Below are positions 8,392 through 15,716 of a DNA stretch of 35,550 bases, piece by piece. Under the pieces are notes generated by a model, which made no database searches, was not told the DNA's origin, and saw nothing but the letters and a program-made list of their open reading frames with translations. The translations under genes and the position numbers were made by a program. Source of the DNA: Mollicutes bacterium (GTDB lineage Bacteria > Bacillota_I > Bacilli_A > RF39 > UBA660); contig JAAZKW010000048.1 of assembly GCA_012799635.1 (NCBI GenBank), forward strand, positions 1 to 35,550, read 5' to 3'. Position 1 is the first letter of the stretch. Every line of letters starts with the position of its first letter.

Positions 8392-10366
8392 TTCTTTTTA
8401 TCTTATTTTATTAATAATTCTTATAATATATGTATTTGTAAATATCACTTTTTTAAAAATAAAGATTGATAATAATCGTAATCAAGAAACATTTATTGGT
8501 AAAGTAATATTAAAGAATAATAAAAATATTATAATTAAGAATGAAGAAAAAATTCTTGTGAAATATAAGGGTAATAAAAAAATATCTCTTGGTGATATTA
8601 TAAGTATAGAAGGTATTGTTTTTATTCCTCAAAACAATACCATACCAAACACATTTAATTATAAGAAATATTTATTTTACAATAAGATTAATAAAATCAT
8701 TTACGCTAATGAAATAACAATATTCAAAAAGAATAAGAATATTTTAATAAGATTTAAAGATGCGATTATTGATAAAGCAACACAAGATAAATATTTATCT
8801 TTATTTATCCTAGGAGATAAATCATATTTAGAAAAAGATATATATAATAATTATAAAAATATTGGGGTTGCTCATATTTTAGCTATATCAGGCATGCATA
8901 TTAATGTTTTAATTGGTATTTTAAACTTTTTATTTAAATATATAAATAAGAATAAGAGAAATATATTAATAATTATTATATTATATATTTATCTTTATTT
9001 GACTAGTTTTGTACCTTCGGTTTTTAAAGTTTTTATTTTTCATATTTTAAAAATCATAAATAAAAAGTATTTTCTTCAAATAAATAAATTAAAGCTTCTT
9101 TTTATATGTTTTTTCATTATGACTATAATAAATCCTTTTTATCTTTTTAATATAGGCGTTTTGTTTTCTTTTTTATCTTCATTAGCAATTATTATGTCAA
9201 AAAAATTTCATTCTAAAAATGCTTTCTTAAATATATTAATTATAACTTTTTTTATTAATTTATTTATTTTACCAATAACAATTAATATTAATTATGAAAT
9301 AAATTTAATTTTATTTATTAGCAATCTAATATTAATTCCATTAATAAGTTTTTTTATTTATCCCTTTTCTTTACTTACTTTTGTTTTCCCTTTTTTAATT
9401 AAAATATTTAATTTATTTACACTTACTATGGAGAAAATAGTTTTTTTAATAAATAAAATAACTTTTTTAAAAATAACTTTTCCTAAAATGGGAATATCTA
9501 TCATTTTATTATATTATCTAATCCTCGTTTTATTTATTTATTATGATAATAAAGCGTTATTTATATCTTTAATTGGAATAGTATTATCTTATAAAGCATT
9601 ATATTATATTGATTCAAATTTTTATTCTATTTATTTAGATGTAGGTCAAGGTGATTCATCATTAATGATTTTTCCATATAAGAAAAATGTCATTTTAATT
9701 GATACAGGAGGTAATATAAATAATTATATCTCAGAAAGGATAATTCTCTATCTAAAGAGTATAGGCATAAATAAACTTGATTATTTAATTTTAAGTCATG
9801 GAGATTTTGATCATATGGGAGAAGCTATTAATTTAGTAAATAATTTTAAAATAGATAAAGTTATATTTAATTGTGGTGAATTTAATGATTTAGAAAAAGA
9901 ATTAATAAAGGTTTTAGATAAGAAGAATATTAAATATTATTCCTGTATTAAAGGATTAAATATAGATAATAATAAATTATATGTTTTAAACACAAGAGAA
10001 TATGGTGTTGAAAATGATAATTCTATCGTAATATATACAAAGTTAAATAATTATAAATTTCTATTTATGGGGGATGCTGGGATAGAAGTGGAAAAAGATA
10101 TAGTAGATAAATATAATTTAATTGATATAGATTTTTTAAAAGTGGGCCATCATGGAAGTTATACAAGTAGCAATGAAGAATTCATAAATAAAATCACGCC
10201 CAAACATTCAATTATAAGTGTAGGAAAGAATAATAGGTTTGGTCATCCAAATGAAGATGTTTTAAATACATTAAAAGATTCTAAAATATATAGAACAGAT
10301 CAGGAAGGCAGTATTGAGATTAAATTAAATAAAAAGGGATATAAGATTATGACATGTAGTCCATAG
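8360..10366 (+). CDS. comEC: DNA uptake channel ComEC/Rec2
   Basis: Polytopic membrane protein that carries single-stranded DNA across the cell membrane. In its 668 aa there is an N-terminal membrane helix, an OB-like region (about 30-130), the Competence domain (about 135-400) with the motif HILAISGMHINVLIG and many membrane helices, and a C-terminal metallo-beta-lactamase domain from about residue 425. The latter has DVGQGDSSL, LIDTGG, LSHGDFDHMG (the HxDxDH metal motif), FMGDAG and KVGHHGSYTSS, so the likely nuclease site is intact. It overlaps comEA by 32 bp. In many Bacillota holA follows directly; here the accessory island lies between. Confidence 0.95.
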   Translation: MKRLKLLLQSNSFYLILLIILIIYVFVNITFLKIKIDNNRNQETFIGKVILKNNKNIIIKNEEKILVKYKGNKKISLGDIISIEGIVFIPQNNTIPNTFNYKKYLFYNKINKIIYANEITIFKKNKNILIRFKDAIIDKATQDKYLSLFILGDKSYLEKDIYNNYKNIGVAHILAISGMHINVLIGILNFLFKYINKNKRNILIIIILYIYLYLTSFVPSVFKVFIFHILKIINKKYFLQINKLKLLFICFFIMTIINPFYLFNIGVLFSFLSSLAIIMSKKFHSKNAFLNILIITFFINLFILPITININYEINLILFISNLILIPLISFFIYPFSLLTFVFPFLIKIFNLFTLTMEKIVFLINKITFLKITFPKMGISIILLYYLILVLFIYYDNKALFISLIGIVLSYKALYYIDSNFYSIYLDVGQGDSSLMIFPYKKNVILIDTGGNINNYISERIILYLKSIGINKLDYLILSHGDFDHMGEAINLVNNFKIDKVIFNCGEFNDLEKELIKVLDKKNIKYYSCIKGLNIDNNKLYVLNTREYGVENDNSIVIYTKLNNYKFLFMGDAGIEVEKDIVDKYNLIDIDFLKVGHHGSYTSSNEEFINKITPKHSIISVGKNNRFGHPNEDVLNTLKDSKIYRTDQEGSIEIKLNKKGYKIMTCSP

Positions 10367-10379
10367 GAAGGAGATAGAT

Positions 10380-11258
10380 ATGAATTATTATGATGAGATA
10401 AAGAATGAACTTTTAAATAATAAGATAAATAGAAAAGTAAAAAGTTATTCAATTAATAAAAATGATTTAGACACATATTATAATGTTGGGAGAATGTTAA
10501 GTGAGGCTGGTAATCATTATGGAGAATGAATTATTAGAGAGTATTCTAATAGATTAACAAAAGATTTAGGAAAAGGTTATAGCCAAAGAAATTTGAGAAA
10601 CATGCGAAAGTTTTATAGTGTTTCCGAAAAGTGGCAGACATTGTCTGCCAAATTAAGTTGGAGTCATTATTGCGAAATATTATGGTTTGATGAAAATAAA
10701 TTTATTTATTATGCAAAATTATCTTTTGAAAATAATTTATCGATTAGACAATTAAGAGATAGAATTAAATCTAATGAATATGAAAGATTATCTGAAGATA
10801 CAAGAAACAAAATAATTAGTATTAAGAAAGCAAATATAGTAGATTTTATAAAGAATCCAATTATAATTAAAAATAATAATTATAAAATGTTTTCGGAGAA
10901 AATATTACAAAAATTAATTTTAGAAGATATTGGAAAATTTTTAGATGAATTAGGAACTGGTTTTACATTTATCAAAAGTGAGTATAAAATTAAAATTGGC
11001 AATAGTTATAATTACATTGATTTATTGCTTTTTAATATTGATTTTAATTGTTATGTAGTGATTGAGTTGAAAGTAACAAAATTAAAAAAAGAACATATTG
11101 GTCAAATAGAGATTTATATGAATTATATTGATAGGAATTTAAGAAAAGTTACTCAAGATAAGACAATTGGTATAATAATTTGTAAAAAGAACGATAAATA
11201 TGTTATTGAATATTGCAGTGATAAAAGAATAATTCCGCGAGAATATGAATTAGCATAA
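10380..11258 (+). pseudogene. YhcG/DUF1016 PDDEXK nuclease interrupted by in-frame TGA
   Basis: The frame starts at ATG 10380 behind AAGGAGATA and runs to 11258 (292 aa) with one stop, TGA at 10527-10529 (codon 50). Both sides read as one protein. Before the stop is the DUF1016 N-terminal domain ending in NHYGE; after it comes IIREYSNRLTKDLGKGYSQR, LSAKLSWSHYCEIL and the PDDEXK domain (YIDLLLFNIDFNCYVVIELK), ending in DKRIIPREYEL. Family members often have Gly where the stop falls, so GGA to TGA is the simplest change. TGG codes for Trp elsewhere in the gene and TGA ends neighbouring genes, so recoding is unlikely. A truncated product from an internal start (ATG 10593) would lack part of the N-terminal domain. 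Confidence 0.85.
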
Positions 11259-11355
11259 TTGTTTTGTTGTGCTTTTTAAGTAATATTGCGCAATAACTGA
11301 GGTATAGCAATATACATTTTCTTCGTGCATAATAAATAACTAATTAGGTGATAAT

Positions 11356-11799
11356 ATGGAATATGAACAAACAAAGCGAATAAAAAATGAAAATTCACAA
11401 ATTAATATTTCTATATCTGAGGGTTATTGTACTCAAAGGATACAGATTGAAAAAGGTTATTTGCCAAATGGAGAATTAGAAAAGGTAGTTACTTTATCAA
11501 TGTGGGATGATATGTTATTTAGTGCTTATTTTCATAATAGAGTTTTATATTTAAAAGATTTAACAGAAATTTCATTTGAAATAGATTTAGAAGATCAAAT
11601 ATATTTTGCGTTAAATAGAATGTTAGTAAAAGATATTAGTCTTGTTGTGGATGATGATAATCATCAATACACATTCGATGAATATTTTGAAATATTAAAA
11701 CAACAAGGAATATATGAAGGGGAAAATCCATTTTTGGATAGAGCTAATAGATGGTTATATATCCAATTCCAAAAGAACAAAGTCCAGTTAAAAAATTAG
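11356..11799 (+). CDS. Unknown 147-aa protein of the island
   Basis: I do not recognise this protein. AGGTGATAAT precedes the ATG, and an intrinsic terminator follows about 50 bp downstream. The sequence looks like a small alpha/beta soluble protein with no signal peptide or membrane helix. Stretches such as VVTLSMWDDMLFSAYFHNRV, an acidic patch DLEDQIYFALNRM and a C-terminal NPFLDRANRWLYIQF are distinctive. It lies between the broken DUF1016 gene and a gene scrap, in an accessory setting. Small proteins in such settings are often immunity or antitoxin-like, but nothing here proves that. Confidence 0.75.
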   Translation: MEYEQTKRIKNENSQINISISEGYCTQRIQIEKGYLPNGELEKVVTLSMWDDMLFSAYFHNRVLYLKDLTEISFEIDLEDQIYFALNRMLVKDISLVVDDDNHQYTFDEYFEILKQQGIYEGENPFLDRANRWLYIQFQKNKVQLKN

Positions 11800-11849
11800 T
11801 TCCAAATAATAAAAAATAATCTTAAGCAATATTTTAATATTTCGAAGAG

Positions 11850-11880
11850 AAGGCTTAGGAATAAGTCTTTTTCTTTTGTT
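11850..11880 (+). terminator. Intrinsic terminator of the 147-aa gene
   Basis: AAGGCTTA (11850-11857) pairs with TAAGTCTT (11862-11869; one G-U) around GGAA, and pairing can extend outward. A T-rich tail with one C follows. Confidence 0.75.
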
Positions 11881-11890
11881 AAAACTATGA

Positions 11891-11986
11891 AATGTAGAGG
11901 GTAATCATTTTGGAGGGGCATTCAGCGTAGTAAATAGTCTTAAAGTAGAAGATATAACATTTAATAATGATGAATATATTAAATAA
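11891..11986 (+). pseudogene. Possible gene scrap (C-terminal 31 codons)
   Basis: An open frame runs from directly after a TGA (11888-11890) to a TAA at 11984-11986. It reads as plausible protein (EGNHFGGAFSVVNSLKVED, then TFNNDEYIK) with no start codon and no ribosome site, and it lies behind a terminator. The likely meaning is the remaining C-terminus of a deleted gene. The fragment is too short to name and could be chance. Confidence 0.25.
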
Positions 11987-12036
11987 GTTTTACAAAATAA
12001 AGGGATCAGATTTTATTAAAAATATGCTTTAAAATA

Positions 12037-12045
12037 TGTTATAAT
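12037..12045 (+). promoter_or_regulatory. Extended -10 promoter before the 186-aa gene
   Basis: TGT followed by consensus TATAAT (12040-12045). No good -35 is visible, as expected for an extended -10. The start should be near 12052, and GGGGGG (12066-12071) serves as an unusual Shine-Dalgarno. Confidence 0.65.
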
Positions 12046-12075
12046 AACTAACGTAAATATTTTTTGGGGGGTTAT

Positions 12076-12636
12076 ATGTTGAAAATGTCAATTGAAGAAA
12101 TTAAAGATAATATATATCTTAAGGAAAAAGATTGGAGGTATTTTCAAGATACAAACTGTTATGCTTTTGCTTTAGGATTAGATATACCCGAGAAACACAT
12201 ATGTAAATCTGCTTATCAACCAGGAACTATTTATGCCAAAGCGTCAAATATATCTCCAATCACATTATGGAAGCTAAGCGTTTTTGAAAGATTAGTCTTA
12301 GATTTAAAAACTTTAGGAATATCTATTGAAGAAATAAAAAAATATGAAACACCAATATGCCAAAGATTTGGCGATCTTAGATATCTTAGTTGGTCGGTTT
12401 TAATGTTTTTAAGTTCATATGATTTTCATTTTGCTAGAATTAATTCTAATGGAAAATTGTTTGATAAGATGGGTTATGATGAATTACCAAAAAAGACGAG
12501 TATCAGAAAACTTGAAAAAAAAGGTTATCAATTAGTAAAAATTTTTTCCTTATATTTTTTTAAAGCAATTGAGCCAGAAGAAAACTTAACATCCTATTTT
12601 CAAAGACAAAAAATAACAAAACAACATGTTAAATAA
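12076..12636 (+). CDS. Unknown protein with possible Cys-His-Asp peptidase-like core
   Basis: The family is not recognised with certainty. The ATG at 12076 lies 4 bases after a G6 ribosome site; TTG at 12079 is the alternative. The 186 aa contain TNCYAFALG (Cys28), a PG-containing segment, YDFHFARINSNGKLFDKMG (His118, Asp130) and a final strand pattern. The order NCYAxA, then DxHFxRxxxxGxxxxKxG, is reminiscent of cysteine-peptidase-like or transglutaminase-like folds in which Cys, His and a polar residue form the site. No signal peptide is seen. It has its own promoter and is the last gene of the accessory island. The enzymatic role is inference. Confidence 0.72.
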   Translation: MLKMSIEEIKDNIYLKEKDWRYFQDTNCYAFALGLDIPEKHICKSAYQPGTIYAKASNISPITLWKLSVFERLVLDLKTLGISIEEIKKYETPICQRFGDLRYLSWSVLMFLSSYDFHFARINSNGKLFDKMGYDELPKKTSIRKLEKKGYQLVKIFSLYFFKAIEPEENLTSYFQRQKITKQHVK

Positions 12637-12662
12637 AACCTTTAATTTTTTTATATTTAAAG

Positions 12663-12668
12663 TATAAT
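12663..12668 (+). promoter_or_regulatory. -10 box placed for leaderless holA mRNA
   Basis: Consensus TATAAT ends 7 bases before the holA ATG (12676), so transcription would start at or one base before the start codon. No Shine-Dalgarno is present. No clear -35 is seen. Confidence 0.5.
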
Positions 12669-12675
12669 ATTAAGT

Positions 12676-13614
12676 ATGAATGTTTATTTAATTGCAAGCG
12701 AAAGTTATAAAATAATTGATGAAAAAGTAAAGTTATTAATTAAGGATAAGCTTAATGTTATTTATTATGATTTAAGATTAAATAAACTGATTGATGTAAT
12801 AAACGAAGCTAATTATTATTCGCTTTTTGGTGATGAAAAATATATTGTTGTAAAAGCAACTAATTTGTTTAAAAGTAACAAAGATGAAGTAATAAATGAA
12901 CAAGAAATAAAAGCCTTAGAAGAATATTTTAAAAATCCTAATCCTTTATGTACAATTATTTTTACTTCTTTACAAATGCCAGATAAAAGAAAAAAAGTTT
13001 ATAAGAAAATATTAGAACTTGGTAAAGTAGATATTACTGTTACTTTAAACAAAAAAGAAATGGTTTATAGTTGTATAGATATTTTAAGAAAAAAAGGTTT
13101 TGACTTATCTTATGAAACAGCTAATTATATAGTAGAAAATTCATTTGTTAATTATGATATTATGTTAAATGAAATAGATAAAATAACAATGCTATTAAAA
13201 CCCAATAAGATTGAAACCGAAGATATTAATAAAATTGTATCAACTTCAGTTAATAGCAATATATTTGGTTTTATGTCAGCAATAATAAATAAAGATATTA
13301 AGAAAGCTTCAATTGAAAGTAAATATTTTGAAGTTTTAAAAATAGAGCCTTCAATGGTGATTGTTTTACTTGCTAAAGAATTTGAAATCCTTTATTTGTT
13401 ACAAAGTGAAATATCTGTAAATAATATTCAAAGATTATTTAGAAAAGAAGACTGGCAGATGAATAATTATGTATCATATAAAAATAAATACACATTAAAT
13501 GATATTAAAAAAATCATAGTAAAATTAAATGACTATGATTATAAATTAAAAACTGGTTTAATAGACCGAAGTGTAATAATTAATTTGTTAATAATTGATT
13601 TATGTGAAAATTAA
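12676..13614 (+). CDS. holA: DNA polymerase III delta subunit HolA
   Basis: The delta subunit opens the beta sliding clamp during clamp loading. The 312 aa match the family: an N-terminal domain starting MNVYLIASESYKIIDEKVK, a YYSLFGDEKYIVVKATNLF strand region, PLCTIIFTSLQMPDKRKKVY, the helical lid domain, and a C-terminal helical domain with LKTGLIDRSVIINLLIIDL. The gene often follows comEC in Bacillota; here an island separates them. A TATAAT 7 bases before the ATG and no ribosome site suggest a leaderless message. Its stop codon overlaps that of rnhC on the other strand, with no terminator between them. Confidence 0.93.
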   Translation: MNVYLIASESYKIIDEKVKLLIKDKLNVIYYDLRLNKLIDVINEANYYSLFGDEKYIVVKATNLFKSNKDEVINEQEIKALEEYFKNPNPLCTIIFTSLQMPDKRKKVYKKILELGKVDITVTLNKKEMVYSCIDILRKKGFDLSYETANYIVENSFVNYDIMLNEIDKITMLLKPNKIETEDINKIVSTSVNSNIFGFMSAIINKDIKKASIESKYFEVLKIEPSMVIVLLAKEFEILYLLQSEISVNNIQRLFRKEDWQMNNYVSYKNKYTLNDIKKIIVKLNDYDYKLKTGLIDRSVIINLLIIDLCEN

Positions 13615-14537
13615 AGTTTAGTATAATTTTTAAAGTTTAGTTTAGCAATTTTCTTTAAAAAATCTTTTCCATGTTTTTCTATCAATTCTAAAATTTGTTT
13701 ATCAACATATTGGCTTGCACCTTTTTGTAAACGCATTTTCGCCATTTCATCAAGTTTTTTCATTTCAGTTAGAAAAACATATCTTGCTATTACTGATGCA
13801 GCAGCAACAGCCATACATTTACTTTCTGCTTTAGTATAAAAAGAAATGTTTTTTACAACTTTTGGAATGCCTAACAAATATTCATAATATTTCTTTGAAT
13901 TAACAAATTGATCAATTACACAATATTTATAATTAGGTTTATATTTTTCGATTAGATTATATAATACTTTATTATGTAATATACATTTAAGCTTTACCAT
14001 ATTCATATCTTGATAATTATTATTATAACTTTCATTATCTAATATAAAACAAACATAAGGAATTTTTTTAATAATTTTAGGCACAATTTCCATAATTTTA
14101 TCATCATTAATTTTTTTGGAATCTTTTACACCGAGTTCCTCTAAAAAGGGGATGTTTTCTTTTGAAACATATGTTGAACAAACAACAATTGGCCCAAAAA
14201 AATCGCCACATCCAGTCTCGTCGCTTCCTATAGTAGAAACATTGAAAAAAAAGTCATTATCATCTTTTTTTTTCTCTTTTTCTTTCTTTTCTTTTTTATT
14301 AGTATCTATTATTCTATTATTTAATCTTTTTTCCGCATCAATCCAAATACTTGCTTCAATATCGGCACCTATTCCTTGAAACATAACTTTTCCAGATTCA
14401 TATAGTGTAATTGTTACATCATAGTTTTTTGCTTGAAATACAGAATAAGGTGGCTTTTTATCACACATAAATGAATCATAAAATTTTATAAGTTTATTTT
14501 TCAAATTATCACTTATTTTAAAAACAATACAATTCAT
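13611..14537 (-). CDS. rnhC: Ribonuclease HIII
   Basis: Cleaves the RNA strand of RNA-DNA hybrids, removing R-loops and primers. At 308 aa it has the type-HIII layout: an N-terminal substrate-binding (TBP-like) domain (about 1-75), a Lys-rich linker (about 81-91), then the catalytic domain starting STIGSDETGCGDFFGP, with Asp106 and Glu107 forming the DE pair typical of RNase HIII. Further acidic positions lie in FILDNESYN and YCVIDQF. AAGGAAGG precedes the start on the minus strand. It is divergent from cvpA, its usual neighbour in Bacillota, and convergent with holA. Confidence 0.95.
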   Translation of the reverse strand: MNCIVFKISDNLKNKLIKFYDSFMCDKKPPYSVFQAKNYDVTITLYESGKVMFQGIGADIEASIWIDAEKRLNNRIIDTNKKEKKEKEKKKDDNDFFFNVSTIGSDETGCGDFFGPIVVCSTYVSKENIPFLEELGVKDSKKINDDKIMEIVPKIIKKIPYVCFILDNESYNNNYQDMNMVKLKCILHNKVLYNLIEKYKPNYKYCVIDQFVNSKKYYEYLLGIPKVVKNISFYTKAESKCMAVAAASVIARYVFLTEMKKLDEMAKMRLQKGASQYVDKQILELIEKHGKDFLKKIAKLNFKNYTKL

Positions 14538-14560
14538 GTTTTACACCTTCCTTCGTAAAG

Positions 14561-14569
14561 ATTATATCA
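14561..14569 (-). promoter_or_regulatory. Extended -10 promoter of rnhC
   Basis: On the minus strand TGA is followed by consensus TATAAT (plus-strand 14561-14566). The spacing to the ribosome site and start at 14537 is normal. Confidence 0.65.
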
Positions 14570-14606
14570 TAATGAATATTAATTTGCTTTATTTTTTATT
14601 TAATTA

Positions 14607-14612
14607 TATAAT
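14607..14612 (+). promoter_or_regulatory. -10 box of the cvpA-trxA unit
   Basis: Consensus TATAAT with a predicted start near 14619, about 20 bases before the cvpA ATG, leaving room for the Shine-Dalgarno GTGAGG. Confidence 0.55.
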
Positions 14613-14639
14613 AAATTTATAGAATAGTGAGGTAGAGAT

Positions 14640-15338
14640 ATGAAAATAGTGATGATAATGTTATTCAGTTTAGTGCTTGCTTTATTTGCATATATTGGTT
14701 ATAAAAAAGGAGTTTTTAAACAATTGATTTCGTTTGTGCTTTTTGTTTTAATGACAATAACTGCATATAAGCTAAGGGTTTTTCCAGCTTCGCTCTGTAT
14801 AAAGTATTTACCATTTTTTAATTTTGGAGGAGCATATAACAAGGTTTATTCATTAAATATACTAATATATCAAATAATATCCTTTATAGTTATTTTGGTA
14901 TTGATATATTGTATAATTTATATAATCATTGGACTTACAGGAATATCTGAATATTTAACAAAAAAACAATTATCATTTGATTTAATTTCAAAGTTATTTG
15001 GATTATTATTTGGCTTATTTGAAGGATTTATAGTTTCTTTTGTAATTAGTGTATGTTTATTACAATTTCCTATGACACAAAGTCTTATTATGAATAATAA
15101 GGTATTAAAAGGAATGGTTGAAAAAACCCCAATAGTAAGTAGAGTTTTCTCAAGTACGATTGTATCTAGTCAAGAGTTTTATTTTGTTTCTCAAGATAAA
15201 GCAATGTCACCAGAAGAAAAGAATTTAGAGATGATAAGAAAACTTATAAGATATGAAATTGTTTCAGCAAGAACAGTTCAAATCAACATTGATAATGGCA
15301 AGCTTAGATTAGATAATGTTACAGTTAGTTCTAGTTAG
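14640..15338 (+). CDS. cvpA: CvpA family membrane protein
   Basis: The 232 aa protein has four predicted membrane helices (about 3-22, 28-46, 70-98, 118-145) and a polar C-terminal tail of about 80 residues. It begins with the CvpA-like pattern of a short helix followed by YIGYKKGVFKQLISF. The FGLLFGLFEGFIVSFVISVC segment matches the Gly-rich last helix of the family. The role is poorly defined in general (colicin V production, biofilm and envelope traits in other bacteria). The order rnhC, cvpA, trxA, uvrC is a trimmed version of the Bacillota order in which zapA, polX and mutS2 also occur, which supports the call. Confidence 0.8.
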   Translation: MKIVMIMLFSLVLALFAYIGYKKGVFKQLISFVLFVLMTITAYKLRVFPASLCIKYLPFFNFGGAYNKVYSLNILIYQIISFIVILVLIYCIIYIIIGLTGISEYLTKKQLSFDLISKLFGLLFGLFEGFIVSFVISVCLLQFPMTQSLIMNNKVLKGMVEKTPIVSRVFSSTIVSSQEFYFVSQDKAMSPEEKNLEMIRKLIRYEIVSARTVQINIDNGKLRLDNVTVSSS

Positions 15339-15347
15339 GAGGTAAAA

Positions 15348-15647
15348 ATGGTTAAACATCTAGAAAAAGAAGAAGATTTTTATAAATTAATTGAAAAAGG
15401 AATAGTTCTTGTTGATTTTTATGCAGATTGGTGTGGTCCATGTAAAATGCTTATTCCAGTTCTAAACGAAGTTGATTTTTGTGATGTTATCAAAGTAAAC
15501 ATTGATGAATATCCAAATCTTGCTCAAAAATTTGGAATTATGAGTATTCCAACATTAGCCTTTTTTAAAGATGGTCTTGAAAGTGAAAGGTTAATTGGTT
15601 TTCGAGGCATAAATGATCTTAAAGAAACTTATGAAAGCATTCAATAA
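15348..15647 (+). CDS. trxA: Thioredoxin
   Basis: Cytoplasmic dithiol-disulfide carrier. The 99 aa show the active site WCGPC (28-32) preceded by VLVDFYADW, and the cis-proline loop SIPTLAFF. AGGAGG lies directly upstream and the gene starts 9 bp after cvpA, so the two form one transcript ended by the terminator at 15650. The protein is slightly shorter than the typical 104 to 108 aa. Confidence 0.95.
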   Translation: MVKHLEKEEDFYKLIEKGIVLVDFYADWCGPCKMLIPVLNEVDFCDVIKVNIDEYPNLAQKFGIMSIPTLAFFKDGLESERLIGFRGINDLKETYESIQ

Positions 15648-15649
15648 AT

Positions 15650-15673
15650 ACTAGCTAAAAAGCTAGTTTTTTT
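15650..15673 (+). terminator. Intrinsic terminator after trxA
   Basis: ACTAGCT (15650-15656), loop AAAA, AGCTAGT (15661-15667), then a T run to 15673. Confidence 0.92.
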
Positions 15674-15695
15674 ATGGAATATTATCAAAATGTAG

Positions 15696-15701
15696 TATAA
15701 T
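15696..15701 (+). promoter_or_regulatory. -10 box of uvrC
   Basis: Consensus TATAAT; the predicted transcription start at about 15708 lies at or just before the candidate uvrC start codons, leaving no leader or about 9 bases. The motif follows directly on the trxA terminator. Confidence 0.5.
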
Positions 15702-15716
15702 ACAGTTGTGATTGTT

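Noticed and set aside
10527-10529. TGA read as tryptophan (genetic code 4, as in many Mollicutes)
   Set aside because: hrcA, pilD, rpoD, yqeH and mutL end at TGA where their families end, three of them overlapping the next start codon, and Trp is coded by TGG throughout. The standard bacterial code applies.
11284-11295. 12-bp palindrome TATTGCGCAATA downstream of the DUF1016 gene
   Set aside because: It is a single short palindrome without a second copy or promoter context in the window; too little to call an operator.
14116-14379. Frame on the plus strand inside rnhC, rich in Ser and Phe
   Set aside because: It is the complement of the Lys-rich linker of RNase HIII and has no ribosome site.
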